From Gracilibacillus sp. YIM 98692 (lineage in GTDB: Bacteria; Bacillota; Bacilli; Bacillales; Amphibacillaceae): a DNA stretch of 64,000 nt. The position numbers were made by a program, and so were the translations under genes. The notes beneath the pieces are model-generated. The model was not told the DNA's origin. It made no database searches and worked only from the letters and a program-made list of their open reading frames with translations. The DNA is taken from NCBI RefSeq assembly GCF_010993965.1, contig NZ_WIXM01000005.1, forward strand, positions 62,001-126,000, given 5' to 3'. Below, piece after piece: positions 25,938-34,885 of the stretch; within the stretch, counting starts at the first letter, position 1, and each line of letters begins with the position of its first letter.

Positions 25938-26585
25938 GTGAATGGTTTTGGGTCTACATTTATTTATAAGTTCTCAGAGTGGATCATGCGGTTATGTTTT
26001 TTAAATTTACTATGGATTTTTTTCACCATTATAGGAATAGGATTTATAGGTTTATTTCCGGCTACAGTGGCCATGTTTACGATTGTTAGGCATTGGATTA
26101 AAGGGGATACTGATCTACCAATTTTTCAGACATTTTGGAAATCATTTAAAGAAACCCTTTTAAAAGCGAACATACTCGGATATATAAGTGTCATTGGTGG
26201 AGTTGTATTATATTTGGATTACGCCCTAGTTAAAAATACGAACGGTCCTTTTAGTATGATAATGATGCTTTTGTTGGTAACTGTTTCTTTTTATTATTTC
26301 ATGGTAACATTTTTTCTCTTTCCCGTTTTCGTGCATTTTGACGTGAAGTTAAGGGAATGTTTTAAATATGCTTTCATTATTGGCGCTTCTTATCCGTTGC
26401 GAACCTTATATATGGCGTTTGCTGTCTTTGTCATCTATTATGTAACCGTATCCTACCCGGTTATCTTTTTATTTTTCTCAGGCAGTGTATTAAGCTTACT
26501 GATGATGCGTTTTACATATGTCGCTTTTGAGAAAGCGGAAGCGAAAAATAATAAGAATAACCTGGCCGAATCTGTCCAAGCGTGA
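25938..26585 (+). CDS. YesL-like DUF624 membrane protein
   Basis: Second YesL/DUF624 protein, about 215 residues from GTG 25938, five or six helices, family pattern FIYKFSEWIMRLCFLNLLW and GLFPATVAMFTIVRHW (as landmarks). The frame extends upstream to ATG 25839, but that makes it too long and lacks a good ribosome site. AGAAAGG at 25921-25927 is spaced for GTG 25938; ATG 25929 is too close. Last gene of the ABC operon. Function of the family is unsettled. Confidence 0.78.
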   Translation: MNGFGSTFIYKFSEWIMRLCFLNLLWIFFTIIGIGFIGLFPATVAMFTIVRHWIKGDTDLPIFQTFWKSFKETLLKANILGYISVIGGVVLYLDYALVKNTNGPFSMIMMLLLVTVSFYYFMVTFFLFPVFVHFDVKLRECFKYAFIIGASYPLRTLYMAFAVFVIYYVTVSYPVIFLFFSGSVLSLLMMRFTYVAFEKAEAKNNKNNLAESVQA

Positions 26586-26603
26586 TATGGAATAAATTTA
26601 GAA

Positions 26604-26636
26604 GCATACCCTATAAATAAAAGGGTATGCTTTTTG
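26604..26636. terminator. Terminator between the YesL gene and the GH2 gene
   Basis: Nine-bp perfect stem (26604-26612 with 26622-26630) followed on the plus strand by TTTTTGTC. Separates two convergent transcripts. Confidence 0.8.
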
Positions 26637-26654
26637 TCTATTCTTAGAAATGGT

Positions 26655-29066
26655 TTAATGCATCGTGGAAGCTGTAACTTTTTCTTCTTTCTTAACTGGA
26701 ATGGATAGTTGAGTTGTTTCTAAGCCTTCAGACTTGACCGTCACTGAAATGGTGCCTTCTTCTGTTTTGGAACGAAGAAAAGCTACGAGTTTGCCTTGGT
26801 AAGCTTTTCTATTATTGGAATTGTATGTTTGTAAGTCTTTGACATTGCCACTTTCCATTCCGATTAATTCTCCGGGTCCTTCAACAGAAAGCTCGATTCG
26901 ATTATCGGCAAGATAAACAGGATTTCCATTCTCATCAGTAATTTGCATTTCCATATGCGTGATATCCTGGCCATCCGCTTTCAATTCTGGATAGTCTATT
27001 TCGATGTCTAGCTTCTTAGGGGCTGAAGCCGTCACAAGCTCATGTGTATGTTTGTTGCCATTACGATCTTTTGCCACTACTTTTAATACCCCTTTTTCAA
27101 AAGCAATGTCCCAGCTAAGGTAGCTTCCATCTTCACTCATTTGTTGTGTTCCTAAGGATTTATCATTAAGAAATAATTCTGCTTCTTGGCAGTTGGTATA
27201 GCAAAAGACTGCAAGCTCCTCTCCATCCTTCCAGTTCCAGTGAGGATCTCCCTGCCATCTAGGGTTCCGTTCTGATTCAAGAGCGTATTTTGGCATTGCT
27301 GCTAAGTATACCATTGGCTCCTTACTCCAAAAACTTTGGCGGTAATAATAGCTAGACTTTTTGTTACCGGCAAGGTCTAAGAATCCAGCCGGAGCAGCTC
27401 TTACCGGCCAGCCCTTTGCTTCTCCCAAATAATCGATGCCTGTCCAGATAAATTGAGCACAGATGGCATCATTGTCTCTTACCTTTAACCATGCATCATA
27501 ACCAGGTTTGTTTTCACTGCCATAGATGACATGGTCTGGATACTTTTCGAGATCGTCTTCATAAAGATGTTCTTTATAATTGTAGCCGACAACATCCAAT
27601 GCCTGTGCGTAACCAGTTAGATTGGACAGCTCTGGAAATGCCAAAGCAGATGTAACCGGTCTTGTCGTATCACACTCTTTCACATATTGGACAAGACGTT
27701 TCGCAATAGTTGTGAGTCTTTCCGCATTTGGTTTATTTGGATCATAGATTCTTTCCGCTGCCGGTTTCTTCGAATCATTATTTCCTGTCATGGTTTCGAA
27801 AGAAGGATGACAATATGGATCGTTCGGATAATCGATTTCATTCCCGATGCTCCACATAATAATTGATGGGTGGTTTCTGTCCCTTAATACCATTTCTTTA
27901 AGATCTGTTTCTCCCCATTGTGGAAAATCTTCATAATATCCGTAATGTTTAGGCGGATACACATTGTGTCCATTAAACCATTTGTTTTTCACACCTTCCC
28001 ACTCGTCAAAGGCTTCATCCATCACAAGAAAGCCCATGCTGTCACATAGATCAAGCAAGTTTGATGCTGGAGGATTATGACTCATTCGAATCGCATTACA
28101 TCCCATTTCTTTCAGGGCTTTCAGTCTTCGAACCCATACTTTTTTCGGAACAGCTGCTCCTAATCCACCGGCATCATGGTGAACACAAACTCCTTTTATT
28201 TTCATATTTTCATCATTTAAGAAGAAACCTTTTTTCGGATCAAATGAAAAGGATCGAATACCGGTTACAGTTGTTACATTGTCGATAACCTGATTGTTTT
28301 TGATAATTTCTGTTTTGACTGTATATAGATACGGGTTTTCAGGCGACCATAGTTGGGGTTCTTTTACATTAATCGATTGGTCCACATGTAAATTGGATTC
28401 TGCTAAAATATTAGTGATCTCTGAGGAGGAACCTACAGCCTCTCCATTTTGATCCAAGAGTGTATTTTTTATTTGAATATTCTCTGGATTACTTGTCTCA
28501 TTGGTTAATTGCACATTCACTGCTACTGTAGCTTGTTCCACTGATACCTCTGGTGTTGTCACAAATACGCCATATTGGTCAATATGAATGGGGTCTGTGA
28601 TAGTAAGATAGACGTCACGATAGATACCAGAACCTGTAAACCACCTGGAATCCGCAATATCTTTATGGTTCACCTTAACCGATATCACATTGTCTCTTTC
28701 AAAGGTAACAAAATCTGTAATGTCGTATGTAAAAGTACTATAGCCAAAAGGTCTTTTTCCAATGTAGTAGCTATTACACCAAACTTGTGAGTTATTATAG
28801 ATACCTTCAAAGGTAATATAAACTTTTTTTCCTTTTAATTCAGAAGGAAGCTTAAAATTTTTCCGATACCATCCTGTACCTCCGGCTACGTAACCAGTTC
28901 CGCTTGAGTGCTCCTTTGAAAAAGGTTCTTCAACAGACCAGTCATGAGGAAGGGTGATATCACGCCACTCGGAATCGTCATGGCCTTTGTACCATGCTTT
29001 CGGTTCATCTCCTCGAGAAAATTTCCAATCTAAGTTTAGGTTACTTACGATTCTAGCTTCTTTCAT
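26655..29066 (-). CDS. Glycoside hydrolase family 2 enzyme, beta-galactosidase-like
   Basis: Cytosolic retaining glycosidase of 803 residues without signal peptide. Order: sugar-binding jelly roll (about 1-165), immunoglobulin-like domain (about 170-275), TIM barrel (about 280-590), then two C-terminal beta domains (DUF4982-like and a GH2 C5-like domain). Acid/base E410 is in MWSIGNE; the nucleophile is likely E518 in YGSE. AGAGAGGAGAG precedes the ATG. Opposite in direction to the GH30/ABC operon but beside it and a cre box, so a joint role on beta-galactosides is reasonable. Beta-glucuronidase or mannosidase are less likely alternatives. Confidence 0.87.
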   Translation of the reverse strand: MKEARIVSNLNLDWKFSRGDEPKAWYKGHDDSEWRDITLPHDWSVEEPFSKEHSSGTGYVAGGTGWYRKNFKLPSELKGKKVYITFEGIYNNSQVWCNSYYIGKRPFGYSTFTYDITDFVTFERDNVISVKVNHKDIADSRWFTGSGIYRDVYLTITDPIHIDQYGVFVTTPEVSVEQATVAVNVQLTNETSNPENIQIKNTLLDQNGEAVGSSSEITNILAESNLHVDQSINVKEPQLWSPENPYLYTVKTEIIKNNQVIDNVTTVTGIRSFSFDPKKGFFLNDENMKIKGVCVHHDAGGLGAAVPKKVWVRRLKALKEMGCNAIRMSHNPPASNLLDLCDSMGFLVMDEAFDEWEGVKNKWFNGHNVYPPKHYGYYEDFPQWGETDLKEMVLRDRNHPSIIMWSIGNEIDYPNDPYCHPSFETMTGNNDSKKPAAERIYDPNKPNAERLTTIAKRLVQYVKECDTTRPVTSALAFPELSNLTGYAQALDVVGYNYKEHLYEDDLEKYPDHVIYGSENKPGYDAWLKVRDNDAICAQFIWTGIDYLGEAKGWPVRAAPAGFLDLAGNKKSSYYYRQSFWSKEPMVYLAAMPKYALESERNPRWQGDPHWNWKDGEELAVFCYTNCQEAELFLNDKSLGTQQMSEDGSYLSWDIAFEKGVLKVVAKDRNGNKHTHELVTASAPKKLDIEIDYPELKADGQDITHMEMQITDENGNPVYLADNRIELSVEGPGELIGMESGNVKDLQTYNSNNRKAYQGKLVAFLRSKTEEGTISVTVKSEGLETTQLSIPVKKEEKVTASTMH

Positions 29067-29256
29067 CTATTTTCTCTCCTCTCTTTTATTTCTCTGTCAT
29101 TTAGTATGTTGTGTCGAAGAATGCATTCACATAATTGTGATGTATGAAATTTTGGTCTGGATGCAGGATGAAGATTTGAAGAGATTTTATCATGGTGTAC
29201 AATCTTCTGTAAGAACCTACTGATGAAAGTATCTCTTTATGTTATAGTTAATATAA

Positions 29257-29270
29257 TTATAGCGTTTTCA
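29257..29270 (-). promoter_or_regulatory. Probable cre box between the GH2 and AraC genes
   Basis: Minus-strand TGAAAACGCTATAA fits the cre consensus in 13 of 14 positions. It lies in the 269-bp divergent gap, so it could control both genes. Confidence 0.5.
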
Positions 29271-29335
29271 TAGAAAATATTAAATATATTATATTGCTAG
29301 AAATATACACAAAATTGCTATAAAGGGGGGAGTAT

Positions 29336-30181
29336 ATGATCAGTATCTCTGGAAATATATCGGATAAATGGGAGGAAGATGGAATTGAAGATAAGGACCG
29401 TTCGCTTTCTGTAAATTGTTGTGGGTACCAAAAATTAATCACGAAGCATTTGACTCGAAAACGTGATAAAGGTAGGTTAGATTTTCAATTAATCTATATA
29501 GTTGGTGGTAAAGGTACTTTTTATATGGAGAACGGGACAAGGCAGGTATCGAATGGACAGCTAGTCTTGTATGCTCCTAATGAACCGCAACATTATGATT
29601 ATGATGCGAAAGATTTTACCGAAGCGTATTGGATTCATTTTACGGGATATGAGGCTTATGAATACTTGAACCAATTTGGGTTATTACATCCATCTATTCA
29701 TTCAGTTGGAGTGAAAGATAAGATTATATCAGTGTTTGAGGAAATCATTCATGAATTAAACATGAACAAACCCTTAAGCGAATATATGACAAGCGCAAAA
29801 CTATTAGAGTTACTTGCGCTATTAGGGAGAAATCTACGGAGTAAAGAGAAAGATAAAAAGTTTCATTATGAAGATATCAATAACATCATTCAATACATGC
29901 ATGAACAGTATAGTCAAATCTTGCTTACAGAAGATCTTGCTAAATTATGTAACTTAAGTGTGTACCGCTTTATTCATAAATTTAAAGCAGTAACTGGTAC
30001 CACGCCAATAAAATATATAACAGATATACGTATAAACGAAGCAAAAAGACTATTATCCGAAACGTCGTTTAATGTTTCAGAAGTTGCTATGATCGTAGGG
30101 TATGAAAATCCTTTATATTTCAGCAGAGTGTTCCGGAAAGTAGTTGGCATGCCGCCAAGCAGATACAAGGAGCAGTTTTAG
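29336..30181 (+). CDS. AraC-family transcriptional regulator
   Basis: Cytosolic regulator, 281 residues. N-terminal cupin-type sensor domain (about 25-150; DFQLIYIVGGKGTFYMENG as landmark DFQLIYIV) and C-terminal double helix-turn-helix (about 185-281; TEDLAKLCNLS and EVAMIVGYENPLYFSRVFRK as landmarks). AAGGGGGGA precedes ATG 29336. It is divergent from the GH2 gene and probably activates it when a sugar binds the cupin domain. Confidence 0.88.
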   Translation: MISISGNISDKWEEDGIEDKDRSLSVNCCGYQKLITKHLTRKRDKGRLDFQLIYIVGGKGTFYMENGTRQVSNGQLVLYAPNEPQHYDYDAKDFTEAYWIHFTGYEAYEYLNQFGLLHPSIHSVGVKDKIISVFEEIIHELNMNKPLSEYMTSAKLLELLALLGRNLRSKEKDKKFHYEDINNIIQYMHEQYSQILLTEDLAKLCNLSVYRFIHKFKAVTGTTPIKYITDIRINEAKRLLSETSFNVSEVAMIVGYENPLYFSRVFRKVVGMPPSRYKEQF

Positions 30182-30485
30182 TTTTTTTGCGACAGGGAAA
30201 GATAAAGATGCATTACGGAGATGTTAGTTAAGGAATTTGTCCATTTTTTTCATAAATAAGATTAGAGAGCATAATCTGTTTTAGAATGTATCTTCATGAC
30301 TTGTTCTTTCTCATAAAAAATTATAAGTAATAAATGTTAAAAAGAAAGGTGAAGGCAGGAAGATCGAAGGACACAAAAGTGTTCGACTAACATTTAACGA
30401 AATAATGATAGAGCACCTAGATTGGTGCTTTTTTATTTCAGGTGTTCTAATCTCTAAATTTATTATAAGTAGAATGAGGGATATT
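30182..30485 (+). other. Intergenic leader with two hairpins before the orphan membrane protein gene
   Basis: No gene is visible. Two hairpins lie in the second half: GACAC-AAAA-GTGTTCG near 30367-30384, and AGCACC/GGTGCT (30412-30417 with 30424-30429) followed by six T residues. The second looks like an intrinsic terminator placed about 50 bp ahead of the start at 30486. Confidence 0.4.
30412..30436 (+). terminator. Terminator-like hairpin in the leader of the membrane protein gene
   Basis: Six-bp stem with a six-nt loop and TTTTTTATTT. It lies upstream of a start codon rather than behind a gene, so it may be an attenuator, or may end an unseen short transcript. Confidence 0.5.
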
Positions 30486-31304
30486 ATGGCTCGACTTATA
30501 AGAGAAACGACTAGGACTTTCAAATTCTTGGCTTTCCTTGACATTGTCTGTGTATTTTTTGCGGTGTTTTTCTTTATAAGTGCAATATTAGAAGGATTCC
30601 CTAACGATCTTATCATCCCAAGCTGGCAAATATATCTTTTTATATTTTTGCTTGGATTAACTAGTTTGTTCTCCTTCATGTGTAAAATGATGGAATGTGA
30701 TCGTGGTATTAGTTTTGCAGCTTATTCTGTCTTAAGTTTTATTTTCTTTATCATGATTTACTACACTCCGCTATTTTTAGAATTTGCAAAAAGCTATTGG
30801 ACTTTTTGGTCAGTCGGAATTTTGGTGGTTTTATCTATCGTATTGGGTATACGTGCTCTAGTAAAAGAGTATACCACTTCCTTCTGTACTGGGTTTTTCG
30901 TTTCTTTTTGGAGCTCGATTGCTTTTTATTTTTATTATGAAAAATTAAGCATTTTGCAATCTCTCATAATGTCGATTCAGTCATGGTGGTTATGTCTTAT
31001 GATAGCAATCGTATTTCGTTTTATTTTGCAATCTCGTTTGATCTACTCTTATGAAGTAGTTTCGCATAGCCTTGATGATTGGATTCTGCCCAATTATTAT
31101 AATCGTAATATTCATGATGACACGAAAGAAGAACAGAAAAATAGTTGGATTGACACAATAGAGGATGAAAAACCTTATGCATACCATTCAGCATCTGAAG
31201 CCTTACGCAAGCAAAAAGATTCGGGAACAGTGAACAATACCGGAGAATTCCATGATAAAACGAAATCAGATAGTATGAAAGATACGGGGGAGGTTGATGG
31301 ATAA
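30486..31304 (+). CDS. Unrecognised six-helix membrane protein with acidic-polar tail
   Basis: I do not recognise this protein. From ATG 30486 (GAGGG 5 nt upstream) it has 272 residues: a short basic start (MARLIRETTR), six hydrophobic helices up to about residue 185, then a long polar tail of about 85 residues rich in D, E, K and S that ends without further helices. An upstream in-frame ATG at 30405 overlaps the terminator hairpin and has no ribosome site. It stands alone after the AraC gene. Confidence 0.65.
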   Translation: MARLIRETTRTFKFLAFLDIVCVFFAVFFFISAILEGFPNDLIIPSWQIYLFIFLLGLTSLFSFMCKMMECDRGISFAAYSVLSFIFFIMIYYTPLFLEFAKSYWTFWSVGILVVLSIVLGIRALVKEYTTSFCTGFFVSFWSSIAFYFYYEKLSILQSLIMSIQSWWLCLMIAIVFRFILQSRLIYSYEVVSHSLDDWILPNYYNRNIHDDTKEEQKNSWIDTIEDEKPYAYHSASEALRKQKDSGTVNNTGEFHDKTKSDSMKDTGEVDG

Positions 31305-31309
31305 TAAAG

Positions 31310-31598
31310 TCAGCGTGATGTAAGAAAAGTCGTCTGGGAATACTCACCTAAACCATCAACTAGATTTTTTTGCAGTTGTATCTGCCCATCTTCTAGTCTT
31401 TTTTGTCCTTGTTTTAAGTCATCGATATCAGTACGGATTTCTTTTAATTCATTAACGTTAGTACGCATTTCTTTTAGTTCATTAAGAACTTGATTCCATA
31501 CCACAGAAAGAATTATTGATCATGTAAATGATAGAACGGAAGTCTTAAATAAGCGGGTGTTTAAATTGGAATCAGACGTAGAAAGGTTAAAGAGATAA
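31310..31598. pseudogene. Coiled-coil protein gene split by an apparent inversion
   Basis: On the minus strand 31310-31504 (GTG start) encodes a 64-residue coiled coil with repeats ELKEMRTNV, ELKEIRTDI, LKQGQKRLEDGQ and the end DGLGEY. On the plus strand 31503-31598 continues with ERIIDHVNDRTEVLNKRVF and ends in ERLKR plus stop, without any start. Many Bacillaceae carry small proteins in which these two parts run together (LGEYTE-IV-HVDDRTE). The simplest reading is that the N-terminal half was inverted in place, breaking the gene. Two unrelated fragments are the alternative. Confidence 0.5.
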
Positions 31599-31944
31599 GG
31601 GATGTCCCCATTTGATCGCTCCTTTTCTTAAGTTCCCCATATCTGCTTCTTCCCGATAAAAAACATATTCAACGTAATCTATATATATTCATTCTTTCAT
31701 CAATCACTTCTCTGGATTCTTAATTGATTGTCTTTTAATCCTATTATTCAAGTTAGAATATATTAGAGGAATCTTCTATATATTACCATACCATAAGCTT
31801 TCATTGATTAATAATATGAATACCCATAAGCCATCCGACCTATTATAAAGAAATCCCCGTGAATATCAATCTAATACTATTGTTGTGTTTTTAAAAAAAA
31901 GCGCCCGACCTCTGATTTTTAATGGTTTTCCTCTGTTTTTTTGA

Positions 31945-31973
31945 ATGACGAAAGGGGTTGTCCTTGTTATAAT
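31945..31973 (+). promoter_or_regulatory. Promoter of the PL11 lyase gene
   Basis: ATGACG (31945-31950), 17 nt, perfect TATAAT (31968-31973). The -35 matches TTGACA in four of six positions. Confidence 0.55.
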
Positions 31974-32027
31974 GCTTTGCACGAAGGGAGGACCGAGCAA
32001 GTGTAGCCAGATCATTGTTGTTAAAAT

Positions 32028-32041
32028 TGAAAACGTTCTCT
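32028..32041 (+). promoter_or_regulatory. cre box downstream of the PL11 promoter
   Basis: TGAAAACGTTCTCT matches the core TGWAANCGNT fully and the right arm loosely. At about +50 of the predicted transcript it could work as a CcpA roadblock. Confidence 0.5.
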
Positions 32042-32088
32042 TATTCCGGTCTGGTTGGGGAAATTCCAAAAATTAGAGGAGTGATTAT

Positions 32089-34650
32089 TTGAAAAAGGGA
32101 TTGTTCACAAAAAAAGTAGTTAGTTCGATTACAGCTACGACTTTACTTCTTTCGGGTGCAGCCAGTGTCTCAGCAAATGATTATCATACAAAGCAACAGC
32201 CAGATTTTACAGAAAGTGTTCAACTAGAAAACTTAGACAGAGGGTTAGTCGCTGCTTCTACCTCTGAAGGTATATTTTTAAGTTGGCGACTTTTAGCAAA
32301 TGAAGTTGCAGGGTATTCAGATAGCGGATTAACAGGCGTTGATTTTAATGTCTATCGTAATGGTGAAAAAATTGGAACGGTTGACGATAGCACGAACTAT
32401 TTAGATGAAGAAGGTTCATCTAGTGATGAATATGCTGTTCATGCCGTTGTGGACGGTGAAGAAGTAGATGAGAGTGAAACAACACTGCCTTGGGACGAAG
32501 GATATTATGATATACCTTTACAAAAACCAGCAGATGGCGTAACTCCAGTTGGAGAATCCTATACTTATCATGCAAATGATATGAGTGTTGGGGATGTAAA
32601 TGGTGATGGCCAATATGAATATGTGGTGAAATGGGAGCCGAGCAATTCTAAGGATGTATCACAGGTTGGCTACACTGGCAATACTTACTTAGATACGTAT
32701 ACCATTGATGGCAAACTGCTTTATCGAATTGACTTAGGGGTAAACATTCGCTCTGGTGCGCACTATACGCAATTTTTAGTATATGATTTTGATGGAAATG
32801 GCAAGTCTGAAATCATGTTTAAAACAGCTCCTGGAACAAAGATCATGAAGTATGATGAAGACGGAAAGGTAGAATCGGAAGAATATATCACAATGCCAGA
32901 AGAAGATATCGAAGCTGGCTATAGTCACGATGATGATTACCGTATGAGCAGTGACGATTATTACGAGTATACCGTGGATTTATTTATGAACTGGCATGAA
33001 CAGGAAGAAGTGGTGAACGGTCAGTGGCCAGAGACATTGGAAGAAAGTTTTGGAATCGAGCCGCAATATGACTATCCGTTATCTAGAGAGGATGCGGAAA
33101 ATTTAGCGGACTATTTCATGGATGAATATGCACCTTCACGAAGCGGCCGAAATGATTTAAGAAACTTTGAGGGCTTTGTTTTGGAAGGACCAGAATATTT
33201 AACAGTATTTGATGGAGAAACAGGCGATGAGCTAGAAACCATTGATTATAAACCAGCACGAGAAGACGATGGTTTGAGATGGGGAGACTATGCGATGTCT
33301 AGAATCGAACCAGGAAATCGAGTTGATCGCTTTTTAGCTGGTGTTGCATATTTAGATGGTAAAAATCCTTCCGCTGTATTTGCGAGAGGATACTATACAA
33401 GAACTACCTTGGTATCGTACGACTGGGATGGAGAAAATCTAACAGAAAACTGGTACGTAGATAGCGGCTGGACTCCAATGAGCAATCCGTTTAACGATGG
33501 TCCGCATGGAGTCGATGGAACAGATGAAGAGTTTGGAACGATTACAACACAAGGTTTCCACTCTTTAAGTGCTGCAGATGTCGATGGAGACGGAAAGCAT
33601 GAAATTGTCTATGGTGGTGCAACGATCGATCACGATGGTTCGCTCTTGTATAGTACGTTCGATGAAATGCCAGAAGAAGGTGCAGCAGAAGGGATGGCAC
33701 GGTTAGGTCATGGAGATGCGATGCATGTAACGGACATTGACCCGAACCGTCCAGGACTGGAAATGTACATGGTATTTGAAGGCGGGCCATGGGCACCATA
33801 TGGTTACGCGTTACGAGATGCAGCAACTGGTGAAGTGATTTATGGTGCATATACTGGTAGAGATACTGGCCGTGGCATGATTGGTGACGTGCTGCCTGAT
33901 GAACCGGGATTAGAAACATGGGCCGTAGGTATGCATACAGCTGACGGAAAAGAAATGGCAGATAGCTGGCGAGATGCTCCGGGAACGAATATGAGTATTA
34001 AATGGTCTAAAGATATGACGACACAAATTATTAACGGTTCTATCGATCAAACCCCAACAATTGATGACTGGCAAAAAGGTACGGTCCTAACGGCTGAAGG
34101 AACGAGAACCAATAATTGGACAAAAGGTAATCCAAGTTTAGTAGCCGATGTATTCGGTGATTGGCGCGAAGAAATGCTTGTACGAACAGCAGATAGCTCA
34201 GCGATTCGCATCTACCTTAGCACAGAGGTGACGGATCGTAAGTTGTATACGTTGATGCATGATAAACAATATCGTGCAGAGGTGGCTAGACAAAATACAA
34301 GCTACAATCAGCCTTCCTATACGAGCTTCTACTTTGGTTCTGATATCGATTGGTCAAAAGTACCAGTTCCAAATGTCTGGCTGCCAGTTGCTAGTTCCGA
34401 TTTGCAAGAGCTCATGGAAAGCTATATCGAATCTGGTGACTTGAAAGGACCATTAGCATCACAATTAACCAACACGTATAAACAAGCGATTCATCATTAT
34501 GAGAAAGGATCAGAAAGTAAATCGCTTAAGTTTATCGAGAAGTATTTAAATCAGATCGAGAAAACTCAGATGCAGGAGCATATTTCAGAAGGTGCAAAAG
34601 AAGTATTGGTGGAAGCAGCTGAAAATTTTGATGAACACTTGGGGCAATGA
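32089..34650 (+). CDS. Secreted rhamnogalacturonan lyase, PL11, with C-terminal FIMAH-like domain
   Basis: Extracellular pectin lyase of 853 residues cleaving the rhamnogalacturonan I backbone. Signal peptide (KKVVSS then a hydrophobic core, cleavage after SVSA about residue 28). The PL11 beta-propeller starts at QLENLDRGLVAA and shows calcium-type loops DVNGDGQYE, DFDGNGKSE and DVDGDGKHE, ending with EGTRTNNWTKGNPSL and FGDWREE. The last about 75 residues form a helical FIMAH-like domain. It starts at TTG 32089 after AGAGGAGTG. Partner of the second PL11 gene facing it. Confidence 0.9.
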   Translation: MKKGLFTKKVVSSITATTLLLSGAASVSANDYHTKQQPDFTESVQLENLDRGLVAASTSEGIFLSWRLLANEVAGYSDSGLTGVDFNVYRNGEKIGTVDDSTNYLDEEGSSSDEYAVHAVVDGEEVDESETTLPWDEGYYDIPLQKPADGVTPVGESYTYHANDMSVGDVNGDGQYEYVVKWEPSNSKDVSQVGYTGNTYLDTYTIDGKLLYRIDLGVNIRSGAHYTQFLVYDFDGNGKSEIMFKTAPGTKIMKYDEDGKVESEEYITMPEEDIEAGYSHDDDYRMSSDDYYEYTVDLFMNWHEQEEVVNGQWPETLEESFGIEPQYDYPLSREDAENLADYFMDEYAPSRSGRNDLRNFEGFVLEGPEYLTVFDGETGDELETIDYKPAREDDGLRWGDYAMSRIEPGNRVDRFLAGVAYLDGKNPSAVFARGYYTRTTLVSYDWDGENLTENWYVDSGWTPMSNPFNDGPHGVDGTDEEFGTITTQGFHSLSAADVDGDGKHEIVYGGATIDHDGSLLYSTFDEMPEEGAAEGMARLGHGDAMHVTDIDPNRPGLEMYMVFEGGPWAPYGYALRDAATGEVIYGAYTGRDTGRGMIGDVLPDEPGLETWAVGMHTADGKEMADSWRDAPGTNMSIKWSKDMTTQIINGSIDQTPTIDDWQKGTVLTAEGTRTNNWTKGNPSLVADVFGDWREEMLVRTADSSAIRIYLSTEVTDRKLYTLMHDKQYRAEVARQNTSYNQPSYTSFYFGSDIDWSKVPVPNVWLPVASSDLQELMESYIESGDLKGPLASQLTNTYKQAIHHYEKGSESKSLKFIEKYLNQIEKTQMQEHISEGAKEVLVEAAENFDEHLGQ

Positions 34651-34678
34651 GCTCCCTCTTTTTGTATATATAGCGGAC

Positions 34679-34800
34679 TGACCGATAAACGGTTAAAAGT
34701 GACCGATAACACGAGAAAACTGACTGATAAATAGGAAAAACTGACCGATAAAGCAATAAAACCGACCGATAAACAGCAAAAAGTGACCGATAAATTTTTA
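34679..34800. repeat. Tandem array of six 21-bp units
   Basis: The motif TGACCGATAAA recurs at 34679, 34700, 34721, 34742, 34763 and 34784, exactly 21 bp apart, with an A-rich variable part between. No gene. Because 21 is a multiple of three, open frames of YRSV-type seven-residue repeats arise on the minus strand; I treat them as chance. Confidence 0.75.
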
Positions 34801-34845
34801 CAGCTAACATGGTTCATACATTGTAATACCACAAACGAACAAATA

Positions 34846-34880
34846 ATAAAGGGCGAGAAGTCAATTCTCGCCCTTTATTT
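34846..34880. terminator. Bidirectional terminator between the two PL11 genes
   Basis: Eleven-bp perfect stem (34848-34858 with 34866-34876), 7-nt loop, flanked by AATAATAAA and TTTATTTATT, so it can act for both convergent genes. Confidence 0.85.
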
Positions 34881-34885
34881 ATTCC

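Larger units (their letters stand above)
31599..32088. other. Intergenic region before the first PL11 lyase gene
   Basis: No gene seen; a 67-codon minus-strand frame at 31866-32069 has no ribosome site. The right third carries a sigmaA promoter, a cre box and the ribosome site of the lyase gene, listed separately. Confidence 0.4.

Noticed and set aside
31866-32069. Minus-strand frame of 67 codons before the first PL11 gene
   Set aside because: It crosses a good promoter, cre box and ribosome-site region of the lyase gene and has no start signal.
34532-34832. Two overlapping minus-strand frames of about 90 codons with YRSV/LSV repeats
   Set aside because: They are produced by the 21-bp tandem array, lack a ribosome site and overlap the end of the lyase gene.
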